Assembly: GCF_024124545.1 (NCBI RefSeq)
Contig: NZ_JAMXSF010000003.1
Span: 341,614 to 405,613 of the forward strand
Direction: 5' to 3'
Length of the DNA: 64,000 nt
Source of the DNA: Pseudoalteromonas sp. XMcav2-N
GTDB lineage: Bacteria > Pseudomonadota > Gammaproteobacteria > Enterobacterales > Alteromonadaceae
Position numbers and translations under genes: made by a program. This document shows positions 44,092 to 53,184 of the stretch, piece by piece; the first letter of the stretch is position 1; the number at the start of each line of letters is the position of its first letter. Under the pieces are notes generated by a model. It was not told the origin of the DNA. It saw only the letters and a program-made list of their open reading frames with translations, and searched no databases.

Positions 44092-46323
44092 CTAAAACCG
44101 ATACGAAAAATCAACCCCAAGACGTCTCCCCTCTCCTTTAAAGTCTTCCAGCATACCCAGAAAGGCACTTAAGTCGAATTTTAAATGGCTGTATTCTTTA
44201 TCAAATAGGTTCTTTCCCCAGATACCTACTCGCCAGTCACCTTGTTCAAAGTGCACACTCCCTCGCCATAAAGTATATCCTGATTGCATCGCATAGGCGT
44301 TTTGATTTTGGTCGAAGTAATATTCTGATTGATAGTCAAACCCAACTGTTGACACTAACTCTCCCTGCCAAAGTGGTAAAGAATGTGTGAGATCCGCATT
44401 AATGCTCCACTCTGGGGTAAAGGGTAAACGATTGTCTGTTAATACATTGCCCACAGGGTCGGTGAATTGATCAAAGTTCGCTTCGGGCACGTACCCCGCG
44501 GCACTTCTGAACTTAAGAGACTCGTTCATCTTATATTGCACAGCGAACTCTGTGCCATATATTGTAGAGCTACCAACATTCTCAAGAAGCTGCAATGGCG
44601 GAGCACCAGACACAGTGGATGCCTGATTCATAAACACTTGCTGGTCACTGTAATCGTAGAAGAACAACGCGCCGTTGAGCGACAGGTTGTCGGCATTGTT
44701 GTACTTTACCCCCACTTCATGGGCATATAACTCTTCGGGACCATAGTCTGCCAGGCGAGCCTGTTCTTCCGTCGCGAGTAAGCCGCCATTGTAGCCGCCA
44801 CTTTTAGTCCCATTAGCAAAGCTATAATAGAGCATTAATGGATCTGAAAGCTGATAATTCCAGGCCAGGCGACCAGATAGTCCGTCATCCTCCACTTTTC
44901 CATTTACTCGATAGTATGGAATGGTCACACCATCAAGTTGTGCCACACCTAATACAGTATTCAGCCGGGAAACAGAGTCATAATCAACGGTCTCATCGCT
45001 GTAGCGAAGGCCCACTGTAATACGGTGTGCATCGTTTAGTTGCCACTCATACTGAGCAAATACGGCCGCTGACTTCACAATAATTTCATTATCATAGAAA
45101 AAAGTATTCGTCAGGGTGGTGTCTAACAAACCACGCATGTCACGTAAAATGTCGTTAAAGTTGTCCTGGTATATGCGCTCTTCTATATGAAATAAGCCCA
45201 GTGTCAGGTGGTCTCTGTTTATGGTTTGACTGTACCTTAATTCATTGGAGAGGATTTCATTTTTAAGACCGAGCTCCCCTTCACATAACCTGGCTGGGCT
45301 TCCATCACAGTTGAACGCATGGCGCCTGTCGAGGCGGTTAAAGCCATTTATGTAGGTCAATTGCTGACTGTCAGATAACTGCCAGTCTCCCTGTACTGTC
45401 CAGCCTTTATAAATTGACAAGTGCGGTGAATTATTATTCACACTAACAGCCCAATAATCCGAGCTGCCATCATTGAAACCAAATGCGTCGTAACATCCCG
45501 CGCCTCCCGCTTCACTCGGGGTGCAACGAACTCCATTTGCAGGGTCTTTGTAAATACCTATGCTGCCAACTGGCTGGACAATACCATCCCAATGACCATA
45601 TTCGAGCTTTGCATACAGTGAAAACGCATCCCACTCAGCCAAGTAACTGAGACGGACGTCTTGCTGTTTTAGGCCCGCTTCCGGAGAAGGCTCAAACAAG
45701 TTGTAGCTCGTATATTCGTAATCAGTGTGGTTAAAGGAAAATCGCAGCGCGCTTTGGTCATTCACCCTTGCATTATAGGCGCCCTGAACCCGACGCCACT
45801 CGTCAGTGCCCACACCGGCTTTAATAAAACCATAATTCCCGTCATCTGGCCGCTTGGTCCTGACAAGTAATGCACCACCGGTACTATTACGGCCAAACAG
45901 GGTGCCCTGTGGTCCTTTTAACACTTCAATTTGTTCAACATCAAACAAGTTCGCAATCTGATTGTTTGCAGAACCGACAGGTCTGCCGTCTATATACATA
46001 GCTATAGGTGACGTATTGGCCGTATTGTAATCTATCAACCCGACACCACGAATATTCAAAGCAGGTGGTGTGCCTTCTGCTGCATTCTGGCTGACCTTAA
46101 AATTGGCGACATACCCACCCAATTCGCTGATATCTTTAATGCCCTGCTGGGTCATATTATCGCCATTGAGTGTGGCGATTGAGATACTCACTTCCTCTAG
46201 TGTTTGCTTACGTTTTTGCGCATATACCTCAATGACTTCCATACTATCATTGCTTGCAAAAACACATACGGGAGAGAGAAAAACTGAAATTAATGATATT
46301 GAGATCGCTGAGAGTTTAAACAT
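44092..46323 (-). CDS. TonB-dependent outer-membrane receptor
   Basis: Outer-membrane importer powered by TonB. 743 residues from the ATG at 46323 (GAG 8 bases upstream; the longer GTG start adds 8 residues). Signal peptide, then the TonB box region EVIEVYAQKRKQTLEEVSIS, the plug domain (PPALNIRGVGL, VEVLKGPQGTLFGRNSTGGALL) and a barrel ending FSYRF. The plug style QKRKQTLEEVSISI is common in receptors of unknown organic substrates in Alteromonadales. No Fur-type site is obvious. It precedes a hybrid kinase gene, which could sense the same compound. Confidence 0.93.
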   Translation of the reverse strand: MFKLSAISISLISVFLSPVCVFASNDSMEVIEVYAQKRKQTLEEVSISIATLNGDNMTQQGIKDISELGGYVANFKVSQNAAEGTPPALNIRGVGLIDYNTANTSPIAMYIDGRPVGSANNQIANLFDVEQIEVLKGPQGTLFGRNSTGGALLVRTKRPDDGNYGFIKAGVGTDEWRRVQGAYNARVNDQSALRFSFNHTDYEYTSYNLFEPSPEAGLKQQDVRLSYLAEWDAFSLYAKLEYGHWDGIVQPVGSIGIYKDPANGVRCTPSEAGGAGCYDAFGFNDGSSDYWAVSVNNNSPHLSIYKGWTVQGDWQLSDSQQLTYINGFNRLDRRHAFNCDGSPARLCEGELGLKNEILSNELRYSQTINRDHLTLGLFHIEERIYQDNFNDILRDMRGLLDTTLTNTFFYDNEIIVKSAAVFAQYEWQLNDAHRITVGLRYSDETVDYDSVSRLNTVLGVAQLDGVTIPYYRVNGKVEDDGLSGRLAWNYQLSDPLMLYYSFANGTKSGGYNGGLLATEEQARLADYGPEELYAHEVGVKYNNADNLSLNGALFFYDYSDQQVFMNQASTVSGAPPLQLLENVGSSTIYGTEFAVQYKMNESLKFRSAAGYVPEANFDQFTDPVGNVLTDNRLPFTPEWSINADLTHSLPLWQGELVSTVGFDYQSEYYFDQNQNAYAMQSGYTLWRGSVHFEQGDWRVGIWGKNLFDKEYSHLKFDLSAFLGMLEDFKGEGRRLGVDFSYRF

Positions 46324-46380
46324 ATCCGTGCTCTTTTTCTGCTTCACGCTTGTGCTTGTTTGAGTATAGTCTAAATGTAA

Positions 46381-46405
46381 AGACCTCCAACAAAATTGGA
46401 GGCCT
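46381..46405 (-). terminator. Terminator after the flavoprotein gene
   Basis: CCTCCAA/TTGGAGG hairpin with flanking pairs and 5-base loop, then TCTTT on the minus strand, 72 bases past the stop of the 46477 gene. It would also isolate the TonB-receptor gene. A 12-base direct repeat (ACCTGACCAGTT, 46441-46464) lies between it and the gene. Confidence 0.65.
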
Positions 46406-46476
46406 TTTGTATATTCTATCAGTAGTTAGCTAACGCTGTTACCTGACCAGTTACCTGACCAGTTATCTGAGCCAAC

Positions 46477-48714
46477 TTAATCAGGTTTAAATCCATCCTC
46501 CCCACTGATGTTTTCCGGCAACCCGCAAATTGCGCGCGAAGTTTGCATGCCAGCCATTACTGCGGCTTCTACACACCCGGCATTTACGCCCGTACTGATC
46601 CAGTCTCCTGTCAGATACAAGTTTCTAAACACAGTGCCGTCCGTTGGTAACCTGTACTGACTACTATCCACAACCGATAATACATAGCGCTCACTGGGGT
46701 CAACATTCACACGCCAGTACTGGCTGTCAAATCGCTCTTCACCTTGCGCAATGCTATCGTCATAGAGTGTGTTCCAATTGTACTGCCCTGCAGCATTGTA
46801 AGCATTGGGCCACAGCGGTTTCATTTCAGTTGCCAGCTTGTTAATCGCATTAACTTTAACTTTGGCCTTTTGCTCAGCGGGGAAACCATGATCATGGCTG
46901 GGCGGATATTCCTCACAGCCAAATGCACTACAAAAATAAGCGATATTTTTTGGGCCGTTGGCCGGCCAGTCTTCGCGTGGTAACAAGAAAGACATCGCAG
47001 CCCAGGTATCAAATGGTTGTGAAAAGCCACTGAGTATAGGCCGCTCTTCACTGGGCGGTGTGTAGTCAAACCCGAGCTGCTCGTCAGTTTGATTTAGCCA
47101 AACCTGAAACGCTTGCGTTGCCACCGTTTTAACTTCACTGCTTTGCAACCTGAGCCCACCATCTAATGCCAACAGTTGAGGACACAAATGTTCCAGTCCG
47201 CCCACTGAGATTCCAAAGATCACTTTATCGAAGTCTTGCCCTCGCTTCAGTGATAGTCGGGGTAAAGGAGTACCAAATTCGGCTTCATAAAGTGCCGACC
47301 AATTACTCCAGAATGATTCCAGATTGACATTGTGCTGTTGCAACAACGCAGCCTGCGCATCGTCTATCTGCTCATAGTTAGGCCGATCCGGCCAACATGG
47401 TAGCCCTTTGACGTCTACAAACGGGTCATAGTGACCATTTTTCAGCTTAACTTGCTGCGTCATTGTGATTTCATCAACCACATATTCACCGTCCTGCGAT
47501 ACCGGGATCAGTTCATCCACCTGATGGAAATACTCAAATTTCACGCCTCGCTTGCTGAGTAATTCATAGATAGGTGAAAAGATGATGTCGCCCATGCCCG
47601 CTTGCATTTTCCACATCACTCCACCACGGTAGCACAGCATCAAACGCAACATCGCCAACGAAGCGACACCCGCTTCTACATTTCCCTTGTCAAAATCACC
47701 ATCGACATAGCCAAAAACCAGATCATAAAACCCCCTCACAGGAGCCGATTCAACTACATACAATTCATCTGCGCCGTTGCGCTTTAACCAGGCTTTAAAG
47801 TCATATTTGTTTATGGCTTCAAAGCCATCTGAGTGGACATGATCCCTAAGCAGACCTATTAACATTGCGATAGCCAGATCGGCGCAAATGTATAAACGCC
47901 TGATCACTGGATGGTCGTCCAGTAAATCTCGAGCTTCTGCTCTGAGCCAGCGTTTGAGCTTACGGACAATATACCAGGTCACCAATCGATCTCGGCTGTT
48001 TGACAAGTTCTTATCTGCAGCCCGTAAGTTGAGTAACTCATGCAGCTGGGTGATCAACAATCTGGGAGTAGACCAGATTTCCTTTGCCTCATCTTGAGCG
48101 CTGTCAAAAAAATCAGACACTTTGTCTTCCAAACTGTCAAATGCCGAAGTGATCTCGCTCGCAAGGTGCTGGAGCAAACCACGGTCACGGCGCTTACGAG
48201 TTTGTAAGCGGATTTCCCGATGCGCAGCCTCAACCTCGTCTTCCAGTCCATCAATCCATTTGTGTAGCCAGGCAATAGTCATCTGGATCAACTGCCAAAA
48301 GTGCAGATCTAACGTGCCATCTGCAGGATTACCTGGTACCAATGGAAAATCAATCGGCCAGGTTTCCCACTCATTGTCTATGTACTCTTGCAACACTACA
48401 AAACTATGTGGTTTTAGTGCTTGCTGCCAGGTTGCAATCGGTACTGAGCTGGGCCTGTCCAGGTTATTATAAACCGTTTCAATAGCCCGAAATGAGTTGA
48501 CGTACGCTCCAAACCAAACATGTAAGCCATGCTCTTCAATACGCTCGTGCACATCCGGATTACGTCCACTCGCCCCTTTTCCTCCTAACCGCCAACCCAG
48601 CTGGTATACCGTAATGTCGTATTCTTCCTGCCAGTTTTCTTTCTCAGTCAAATAGACCGCTGCGGTCATGGCTGACACACCACCACCCAAAATTGCTATT
48701 TTTTCTTTACTCAT
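46477..48714 (-). CDS. FAD-dependent oxidoreductase, phytoene-desaturase-like
   Basis: A 745-residue flavoprotein. The FAD/NAD Rossmann motif KIAILGGGVSAMTAAVYLTE opens the protein, with GWRLGGKGASGRN as the second FAD-binding strand, and the C-terminal FAD motif is NLYLTGDWISTGVNAGCVEAAVMAG. This resembles amine-oxidase or phytoene-desaturase enzymes. The central 150-residue insertion (about 150-300, helical and charged) is long for that family. I start at 48714 where AGGTGG is 6 bases upstream. It lies 9 bases after an acetoacetate-decarboxylase-like gene and both may be one unit. The substrate is not known; a role in a specialised metabolite or lipid pathway is a guess. Confidence 0.85.
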   Translation of the reverse strand: MSKEKIAILGGGVSAMTAAVYLTEKENWQEEYDITVYQLGWRLGGKGASGRNPDVHERIEEHGLHVWFGAYVNSFRAIETVYNNLDRPSSVPIATWQQALKPHSFVVLQEYIDNEWETWPIDFPLVPGNPADGTLDLHFWQLIQMTIAWLHKWIDGLEDEVEAAHREIRLQTRKRRDRGLLQHLASEITSAFDSLEDKVSDFFDSAQDEAKEIWSTPRLLITQLHELLNLRAADKNLSNSRDRLVTWYIVRKLKRWLRAEARDLLDDHPVIRRLYICADLAIAMLIGLLRDHVHSDGFEAINKYDFKAWLKRNGADELYVVESAPVRGFYDLVFGYVDGDFDKGNVEAGVASLAMLRLMLCYRGGVMWKMQAGMGDIIFSPIYELLSKRGVKFEYFHQVDELIPVSQDGEYVVDEITMTQQVKLKNGHYDPFVDVKGLPCWPDRPNYEQIDDAQAALLQQHNVNLESFWSNWSALYEAEFGTPLPRLSLKRGQDFDKVIFGISVGGLEHLCPQLLALDGGLRLQSSEVKTVATQAFQVWLNQTDEQLGFDYTPPSEERPILSGFSQPFDTWAAMSFLLPREDWPANGPKNIAYFCSAFGCEEYPPSHDHGFPAEQKAKVKVNAINKLATEMKPLWPNAYNAAGQYNWNTLYDDSIAQGEERFDSQYWRVNVDPSERYVLSVVDSSQYRLPTDGTVFRNLYLTGDWISTGVNAGCVEAAVMAGMQTSRAICGLPENISGEDGFKPD

Positions 48715-48723
48715 TGCATCCAC

Positions 48724-49686
48724 CTACCCCAACTCGGCCCTGACAATCTCGTGTGCGCCATCCTGGTCAAAGTCCATACATAGGTAATAAGGCAGCTTGG
48801 CAAATTGCTCCCCGACAGGGATCCCAAACATATCTTCAAGCGGGAATGCCTCAACCTGGTTAAAAGTGACTTTGTACTCATCTTTCAAAAAGCCCAGCTT
48901 GTGTAGTTTTTTAACCTCCGAGGGTGAATGAACAACGGCACTATAAACACTGTTTGTGGCAAATCCGTCGGGAAACTGCTTAAAGAAAATTTGATCTAAC
49001 ATTGGGTTTGTAAACCCGGTGAGTAATTGCTTGATAAACTCACTACTAATATCGATTTCGCTCGCACTTTCGTGCAGTAGCTCAGCAACTTCCTTACTGA
49101 TCTCAACCGCCTCTTCAAACCAGGTGTCATCATCAGCAACACGATCAATAGACAACAGCTCGTACCAGGCCATTTTCTTATTTGGATCATAAGGTTGAAA
49201 TGTTTCGAGGCTCAGTGAAAAGTGGTCAGCATGACGGCGATCCGCAGGCATTTCGTAGCGACACAAGTACTTATTGTACCCCCAAGTCTCGCGACCATTG
49301 ATCAGCGCATTAATGTTATTGACCGTGATGAATGCCGGATACCAGTATAGGTGAGTCATGCGGTTGGTATTTTTGCACACCTCAGCAACAGGTACCCAAA
49401 TGATGATGTCTGTTTCCTGCATATAGCCATAATTACTAAACGGTGGTACTTTGGAAGCAATATTTTCGATGTCCGTGAACGTTAGCAGGCAGTGTGAAGA
49501 AATGGCTTTATACGTATTGGTTTCGTTCGGAACGGAGTTCAACGTAGCGTCGAAAAAGGCTTGTATTTTTTCAATTTTTCCCTTCACAAAAAATCCGTAC
49601 ATCATTGCATTAAGCATTCTGCACGGGGGTTTAGCAATCGGATTGCCAAGAAAATGTCGATAAGGGACAGTTAGTTTTTCAGACAT
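48724..49686 (-). CDS. Acetoacetate-decarboxylase-like protein
   Basis: A 320-residue protein with the ADC fold. The block YWYPAFITVNNINALINGRETWGYNKYLCRY contains Lys139 at the position of the Schiff-base lysine of acetoacetate decarboxylase, and the R-E pair upstream of it. Other members of this family are non-decarboxylating aldolase-dehydratases, so the reaction is open. AAGGAG lies just before the ATG. It is immediately upstream of the flavoprotein gene (9-base gap) and 163 bases downstream of an alpha/beta-hydrolase gene, all on the minus strand. Confidence 0.82.
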   Translation of the reverse strand: MSEKLTVPYRHFLGNPIAKPPCRMLNAMMYGFFVKGKIEKIQAFFDATLNSVPNETNTYKAISSHCLLTFTDIENIASKVPPFSNYGYMQETDIIIWVPVAEVCKNTNRMTHLYWYPAFITVNNINALINGRETWGYNKYLCRYEMPADRRHADHFSLSLETFQPYDPNKKMAWYELLSIDRVADDDTWFEEAVEISKEVAELLHESASEIDISSEFIKQLLTGFTNPMLDQIFFKQFPDGFATNSVYSAVVHSPSEVKKLHKLGFLKDEYKVTFNQVEAFPLEDMFGIPVGEQFAKLPYYLCMDFDQDGAHEIVRAELG

Positions 49687-49849
49687 AGAAAACTCCTTCT
49701 ATTGCGGTGGTAACATGCGGCGCTAAAACACAGCGATACCAAATCAGTTTGCTATCACTGCTCCTTTACATTATCAGCAACCACCACTTCACAACCTTAG
49801 GCTGTACTTCCATGACTGATAACTGGGGTGTATTAAGTGCCCACAACGA

Positions 49850-50464
49850 TTAAGATGACACTAAGTCTAGTTCATCTTTGATACGCCGATAGTTAAATTT
49901 GATCTTTGCTAATTGCGCTACTTCCTCCTGACATTTCGCCAGATAATGCCCATAAGCATCGCTGTTATAATGGCCTGACAGACTATTCATAAACCCGTGC
50001 TCATATCGGGTGCGAAAACATTCGATATTCGGCTGTTGTTGCAAAATTTCCATTATTGGCACAATATCAAAATGGCTTTCCTGATAGGGGAAGAAAACAT
50101 CGACTCGACATCCGGGGTTGAGGTGCAGGTAATTACGGATTTGCCCGGGATAAAAAGCAATGAGTTTAACGGAGCTTTTGAGCGCAATTGCTGACAGAGC
50201 ACGCCAGGCTGCAACAGCCCCAGCGCTAAAGGCGATGATGAGATCAGGTTGATGTGCAAGGATGTCATCCAACACCTGCCTCATATATTTGTCATGCCCA
50301 ACTTCATCAACAAAGCTCTGATATACCTGACTTTCTGGAAGATTTACTTTGGCCTCATACTCGCCGTAGGGCGAACTGACTTTGTAATCCGTCCCCAGGT
50401 TCTGTGCAAAGTCCTCAAGATAGTCACTATGACCGAATATGTCACCAACGATGAGCGTAACCAT
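49850..50464 (-). CDS. Small alpha/beta hydrolase, thioesterase- or RBBP9-like
   Basis: A 204-residue protein. The nucleophile elbow is IAFSAGAVAAWR (Ser in A-F-S-A-G), and the C-terminal His is in RYEHGFMNSLSGHYNS, the usual order for alpha/beta hydrolases of the dienelactone-hydrolase type. There is no signal peptide. I start at the ATG of 50464; the frame is open further upstream to 50566 but the added N-terminus is not family-like. Probably acts with the two downstream enzymes. Confidence 0.75.
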   Translation of the reverse strand: MVTLIVGDIFGHSDYLEDFAQNLGTDYKVSSPYGEYEAKVNLPESQVYQSFVDEVGHDKYMRQVLDDILAHQPDLIIAFSAGAVAAWRALSAIALKSSVKLIAFYPGQIRNYLHLNPGCRVDVFFPYQESHFDIVPIMEILQQQPNIECFRTRYEHGFMNSLSGHYNSDAYGHYLAKCQEEVAQLAKIKFNYRRIKDELDLVSS

Positions 50465-50755
50465 AATTTTTTCTCTTATTTCCAGTAAAATTATTATTGT
50501 TACGCCAACCCCTGATCTTAACTGAAAAATGCACCGATTGCAGCGTAACTGAGTTTGACTGTCCATGTTCTTAAATTAGCGCAAAACTCTAGGGGAACCT
50601 TTAAAATGTAGCAAACCTTTGCAATTTGTAAAAATAATTTAAAAAATAAATGGTGTTAAACACCCCCTTTTAAAGAGCCGAGCTGTACAACCGTTCCTGC
50701 GTTTTAAATCGCCTCTGCTACACTGATTAGTCAGGTAACACTGTCGGAGTATTGC

Positions 50756-51640
50756 GTGAAAGTTTTTTTGTTGCTGTTAACATGTTTTACTCTATTTTGT
50801 CATGCACGCACCGATAACAACGTCATATCATGGATCACCATAGATTTTCCGCCCTACTACATCTACTCAGACCGGGACGAAGGCGAAGGCCGGGATGAGC
50901 AACTGATTACGCTCTTACATACTTTGATTGATAATCGGCAACATCAGCGCCAGGGGTTTCCCGCAAGCCGCGCCATTTATGAGCTTAGCCACAGTCACTC
51001 TGGTTACTGTATGGTCTCCTTATACAAGACAAAAAGCAGGGAAAAGCACATCACCTATACAAAACACTATTCAACGCTGGGCCTGGCACCCGGTTTGGCG
51101 CTTCGCAAAGAAACAGCCAGTGCACTGGGTCTGAACGTCCATCAGGATATCTCCCTGGTCGACCTGGTCATCAAACATGGGCTTACTCTTGGCGTTGCCC
51201 AAAGCCGCTCATATGGACAAGCACTGGACCAGCTCATTGCACGATTACCACGCGACCAGATTGTTGTCAGACCAGGATGGGACACCTTACAAAGCCTGAC
51301 CAACATGTTACTGAAGAAGCGTGTCGATTTGGTGCTGGGCTACCCCAGTGAGCATTACTATCTGAGTAAACGTCTTGGAACAGACAACCTGACTCAGCTG
51401 TCCCTGTCTGGCGTGCCACTTGTCGCCAAAGGCTATATTGGCTGTACTAACAATGCAGCTGGTAAAAAACTGGTTCAGCTCTTTGACAATGCACTCATCA
51501 GATTGGTCAAAGAGGATGATTACAAAACGATTATGTTAAAATGGCTACCGGATCATTTAAAAAGCAAACTGAATAGACACCTCATCACTGAGACAAATAA
51601 TCTCAGTAATGAGGTGTACATCGGAGAAGACCGAAATTAA
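50756..51640 (+). CDS. Periplasmic solute-binding-like protein (SBP_bac_3 family)
   Basis: A 294-residue exported protein with signal peptide (MKVFLLLLTCFTLFCHA) and the two-lobe pattern of type-II periplasmic binding proteins: WITIDFPPYYIYSDRDEGEGRDEQLITLL, then YTKHYSTLGLAPGLAL and KRVDLVLGYP. The GTG start has GGAG 7 bases upstream. No transporter genes are adjacent, so it may be a sensor or orphan receptor protein. Its coding end contains a 17-bp inverted repeat, and the gene converges with ccoG 7 bases later. Confidence 0.85.
   Translation: MKVFLLLLTCFTLFCHARTDNNVISWITIDFPPYYIYSDRDEGEGRDEQLITLLHTLIDNRQHQRQGFPASRAIYELSHSHSGYCMVSLYKTKSREKHITYTKHYSTLGLAPGLALRKETASALGLNVHQDISLVDLVIKHGLTLGVAQSRSYGQALDQLIARLPRDQIVVRPGWDTLQSLTNMLLKKRVDLVLGYPSEHYYLSKRLGTDNLTQLSLSGVPLVAKGYIGCTNNAAGKKLVQLFDNALIRLVKEDDYKTIMLKWLPDHLKSKLNRHLITETNNLSNEVYIGEDRN
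51577..51617. other. Long hairpin at the 3' end of the binding-protein gene
   Basis: 17-bp arms (ACACCTCATCACTGAGA and its complement with one mismatch) and a 7-base loop, inside the coding sequence 20 bases before its stop and just past the ccoG stop. It could act as an RNA structure protecting both 3' ends from the convergent transcript. No T-tract. Confidence 0.5.
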
Positions 51641-51647
51641 AACGCCT

Positions 51648-53033
51648 TTAGCGATTTTTGTAGAAGTAACTTTCTTTTTCAATCGTGATGCCTGCATCTT
51701 CTTCAGCTGTCACGATAAAGTTAATGGGCGTTGCAGTGCGACTAAGATCGTAACCATCAGCGGTAACAGTTACAGGCACTAGCAGCATTTGCCCCGCTTC
51801 AATCTTAATAGATTCGGGCGCCGAAAGAGTCGCGTGCTCTATCCCACTTATACCGATCCGATAATGCAGAACCTGCTGCGTTTTGTTGATAATGCTCAAT
51901 GTATAGGGGTTTTCAACCAGTCCTTCATAGTTTACTCGGTATAACGCATTTCGGTCACGGATCACCGAAGCTTCTATAGGCGTACGGTTCATCGCCCAAA
52001 TCACCATAGTGACAACAATCATGGCGAATAAGGCCGCATAGCCAACCAACTTAAGCCTGAATGGATTGGTCTTTTTGCCTGATAGTGTATTTTCACTGGT
52101 GTACTTGATAAGTCCGGTGTCATAACCAAACTTGTTCATCGTCTCATCACATGCATCAATACAGAGTCCGCAGTTAATGCATTCATATTGCAATCCGTTT
52201 CTGATGTCGATGCCAGCCGGACACACTTCAACACATAAATTACAATCAACACAATCACCCAGCCCCAATGCTTTGTGATCTGCCTTGCGCTTTCTGGGGC
52301 CTCGGTTTTCACCCCGTGCCGCATCGTATGATACGACTAAGGTATCTTTGTCAAACATCACAGATTGAAAACGAGAATAAGGACAAGCTACATTACACAT
52401 TTTCTCTCGCAGGAAGCCTGCGTTTCCATAAGTACAAAACGCGAACAAGAAGACCCAGAAACTGACCAGGCCAGACCATTGCAGAGTAAACATCTCGGTA
52501 TAGAGTGTTTTTGCTGGCACAAAATAGGCCATGAAAGAAGTGGCAGTAAAGACGGAGATGAGTACCCATACAGCATGTTTTGCCAACTTTTTAGAGACCT
52601 TTTTACTATCCCAATTACTTTTATCCAGCTTAATCCTTTGGTTTCGAGTCCCTTCGATCCGATGTTCAACCCAAGTGAACATCAGCATCCAAATCGTTTG
52701 TGGACAGGTGTAACCACACCACACCCTACCCAACCAGTTAGTTACAAAAAACAAGCCAAACGCGCCGGCCATAAATACCCAGGCCAGGATCATGAAATCA
52801 TGTGGTAATAAAGTCACGCCGAAAATACGAAACTGCTGAGAAGCCACGTCCAGCAACACGGCCTGCTGGCCTTTGTATGGGATCCAGGGAATAGCAATAA
52901 AAACCAGCATAAGGAACCAGCCCAGGTAGCGACGGATCTGCTGAAAAGGCCCCTTTTGCTCACGGATATAGATCGGCCCGTCCTGCTTATAGGGCTTGAT
53001 GATCATATCTTCTTCTTTAATATCGAACTTCAT
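51648..53033 (-). CDS. ccoG: Cytochrome c oxidase accessory protein CcoG
   Basis: A 461-residue membrane ferredoxin-like protein needed for cbb3 oxidase assembly (copper handling). It has TM segments at about 40-60, 80-100, 155-180, 190-210 and 335-355, the family block WCGYTCPQTIWM, and two 4Fe-4S motifs: CVDCNLCVEVCP and CINCGLCIDAC. A C-terminal Ig-like domain follows. The cbb3 oxidase genes are not in the window. The next gene upstream encodes a PAS/sigma-54 activator. Confidence 0.96.
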   Translation of the reverse strand: MKFDIKEEDMIIKPYKQDGPIYIREQKGPFQQIRRYLGWFLMLVFIAIPWIPYKGQQAVLLDVASQQFRIFGVTLLPHDFMILAWVFMAGAFGLFFVTNWLGRVWCGYTCPQTIWMLMFTWVEHRIEGTRNQRIKLDKSNWDSKKVSKKLAKHAVWVLISVFTATSFMAYFVPAKTLYTEMFTLQWSGLVSFWVFLFAFCTYGNAGFLREKMCNVACPYSRFQSVMFDKDTLVVSYDAARGENRGPRKRKADHKALGLGDCVDCNLCVEVCPAGIDIRNGLQYECINCGLCIDACDETMNKFGYDTGLIKYTSENTLSGKKTNPFRLKLVGYAALFAMIVVTMVIWAMNRTPIEASVIRDRNALYRVNYEGLVENPYTLSIINKTQQVLHYRIGISGIEHATLSAPESIKIEAGQMLLVPVTVTADGYDLSRTATPINFIVTAEEDAGITIEKESYFYKNR

Positions 53034-53156
53034 AATACTTGCTTATTGTCAGTGAAACACACCATACAATTTGCAAGTTTCAGACCAAACTGAAAGTTTT
53101 TAACTTATTGTTTTAGCTAACAATTATAAACAACCAAGAAATTAGAGTCGTGAAAT

Positions 53157-53184
53157 ATCGCGAAACCCCGTTATATTTCGCGAT
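53157..53184 (-). other. Hairpin over the stop codon of the sigma-54 activator gene
   Basis: 9-bp inverted repeat ATCGCGAAA/TTTCGCGAT with a 10-base spacer, spanning the stop codon. No T-tract on the minus strand. Possibly stabilises the mRNA end. Confidence 0.4.

Noticed and set aside
46441..46464. 12-bp direct repeat ACCTGACCAGTT
   Set aside because: Only two copies just past the end of the flavoprotein gene; no pairing or known motif, so no function is claimed.
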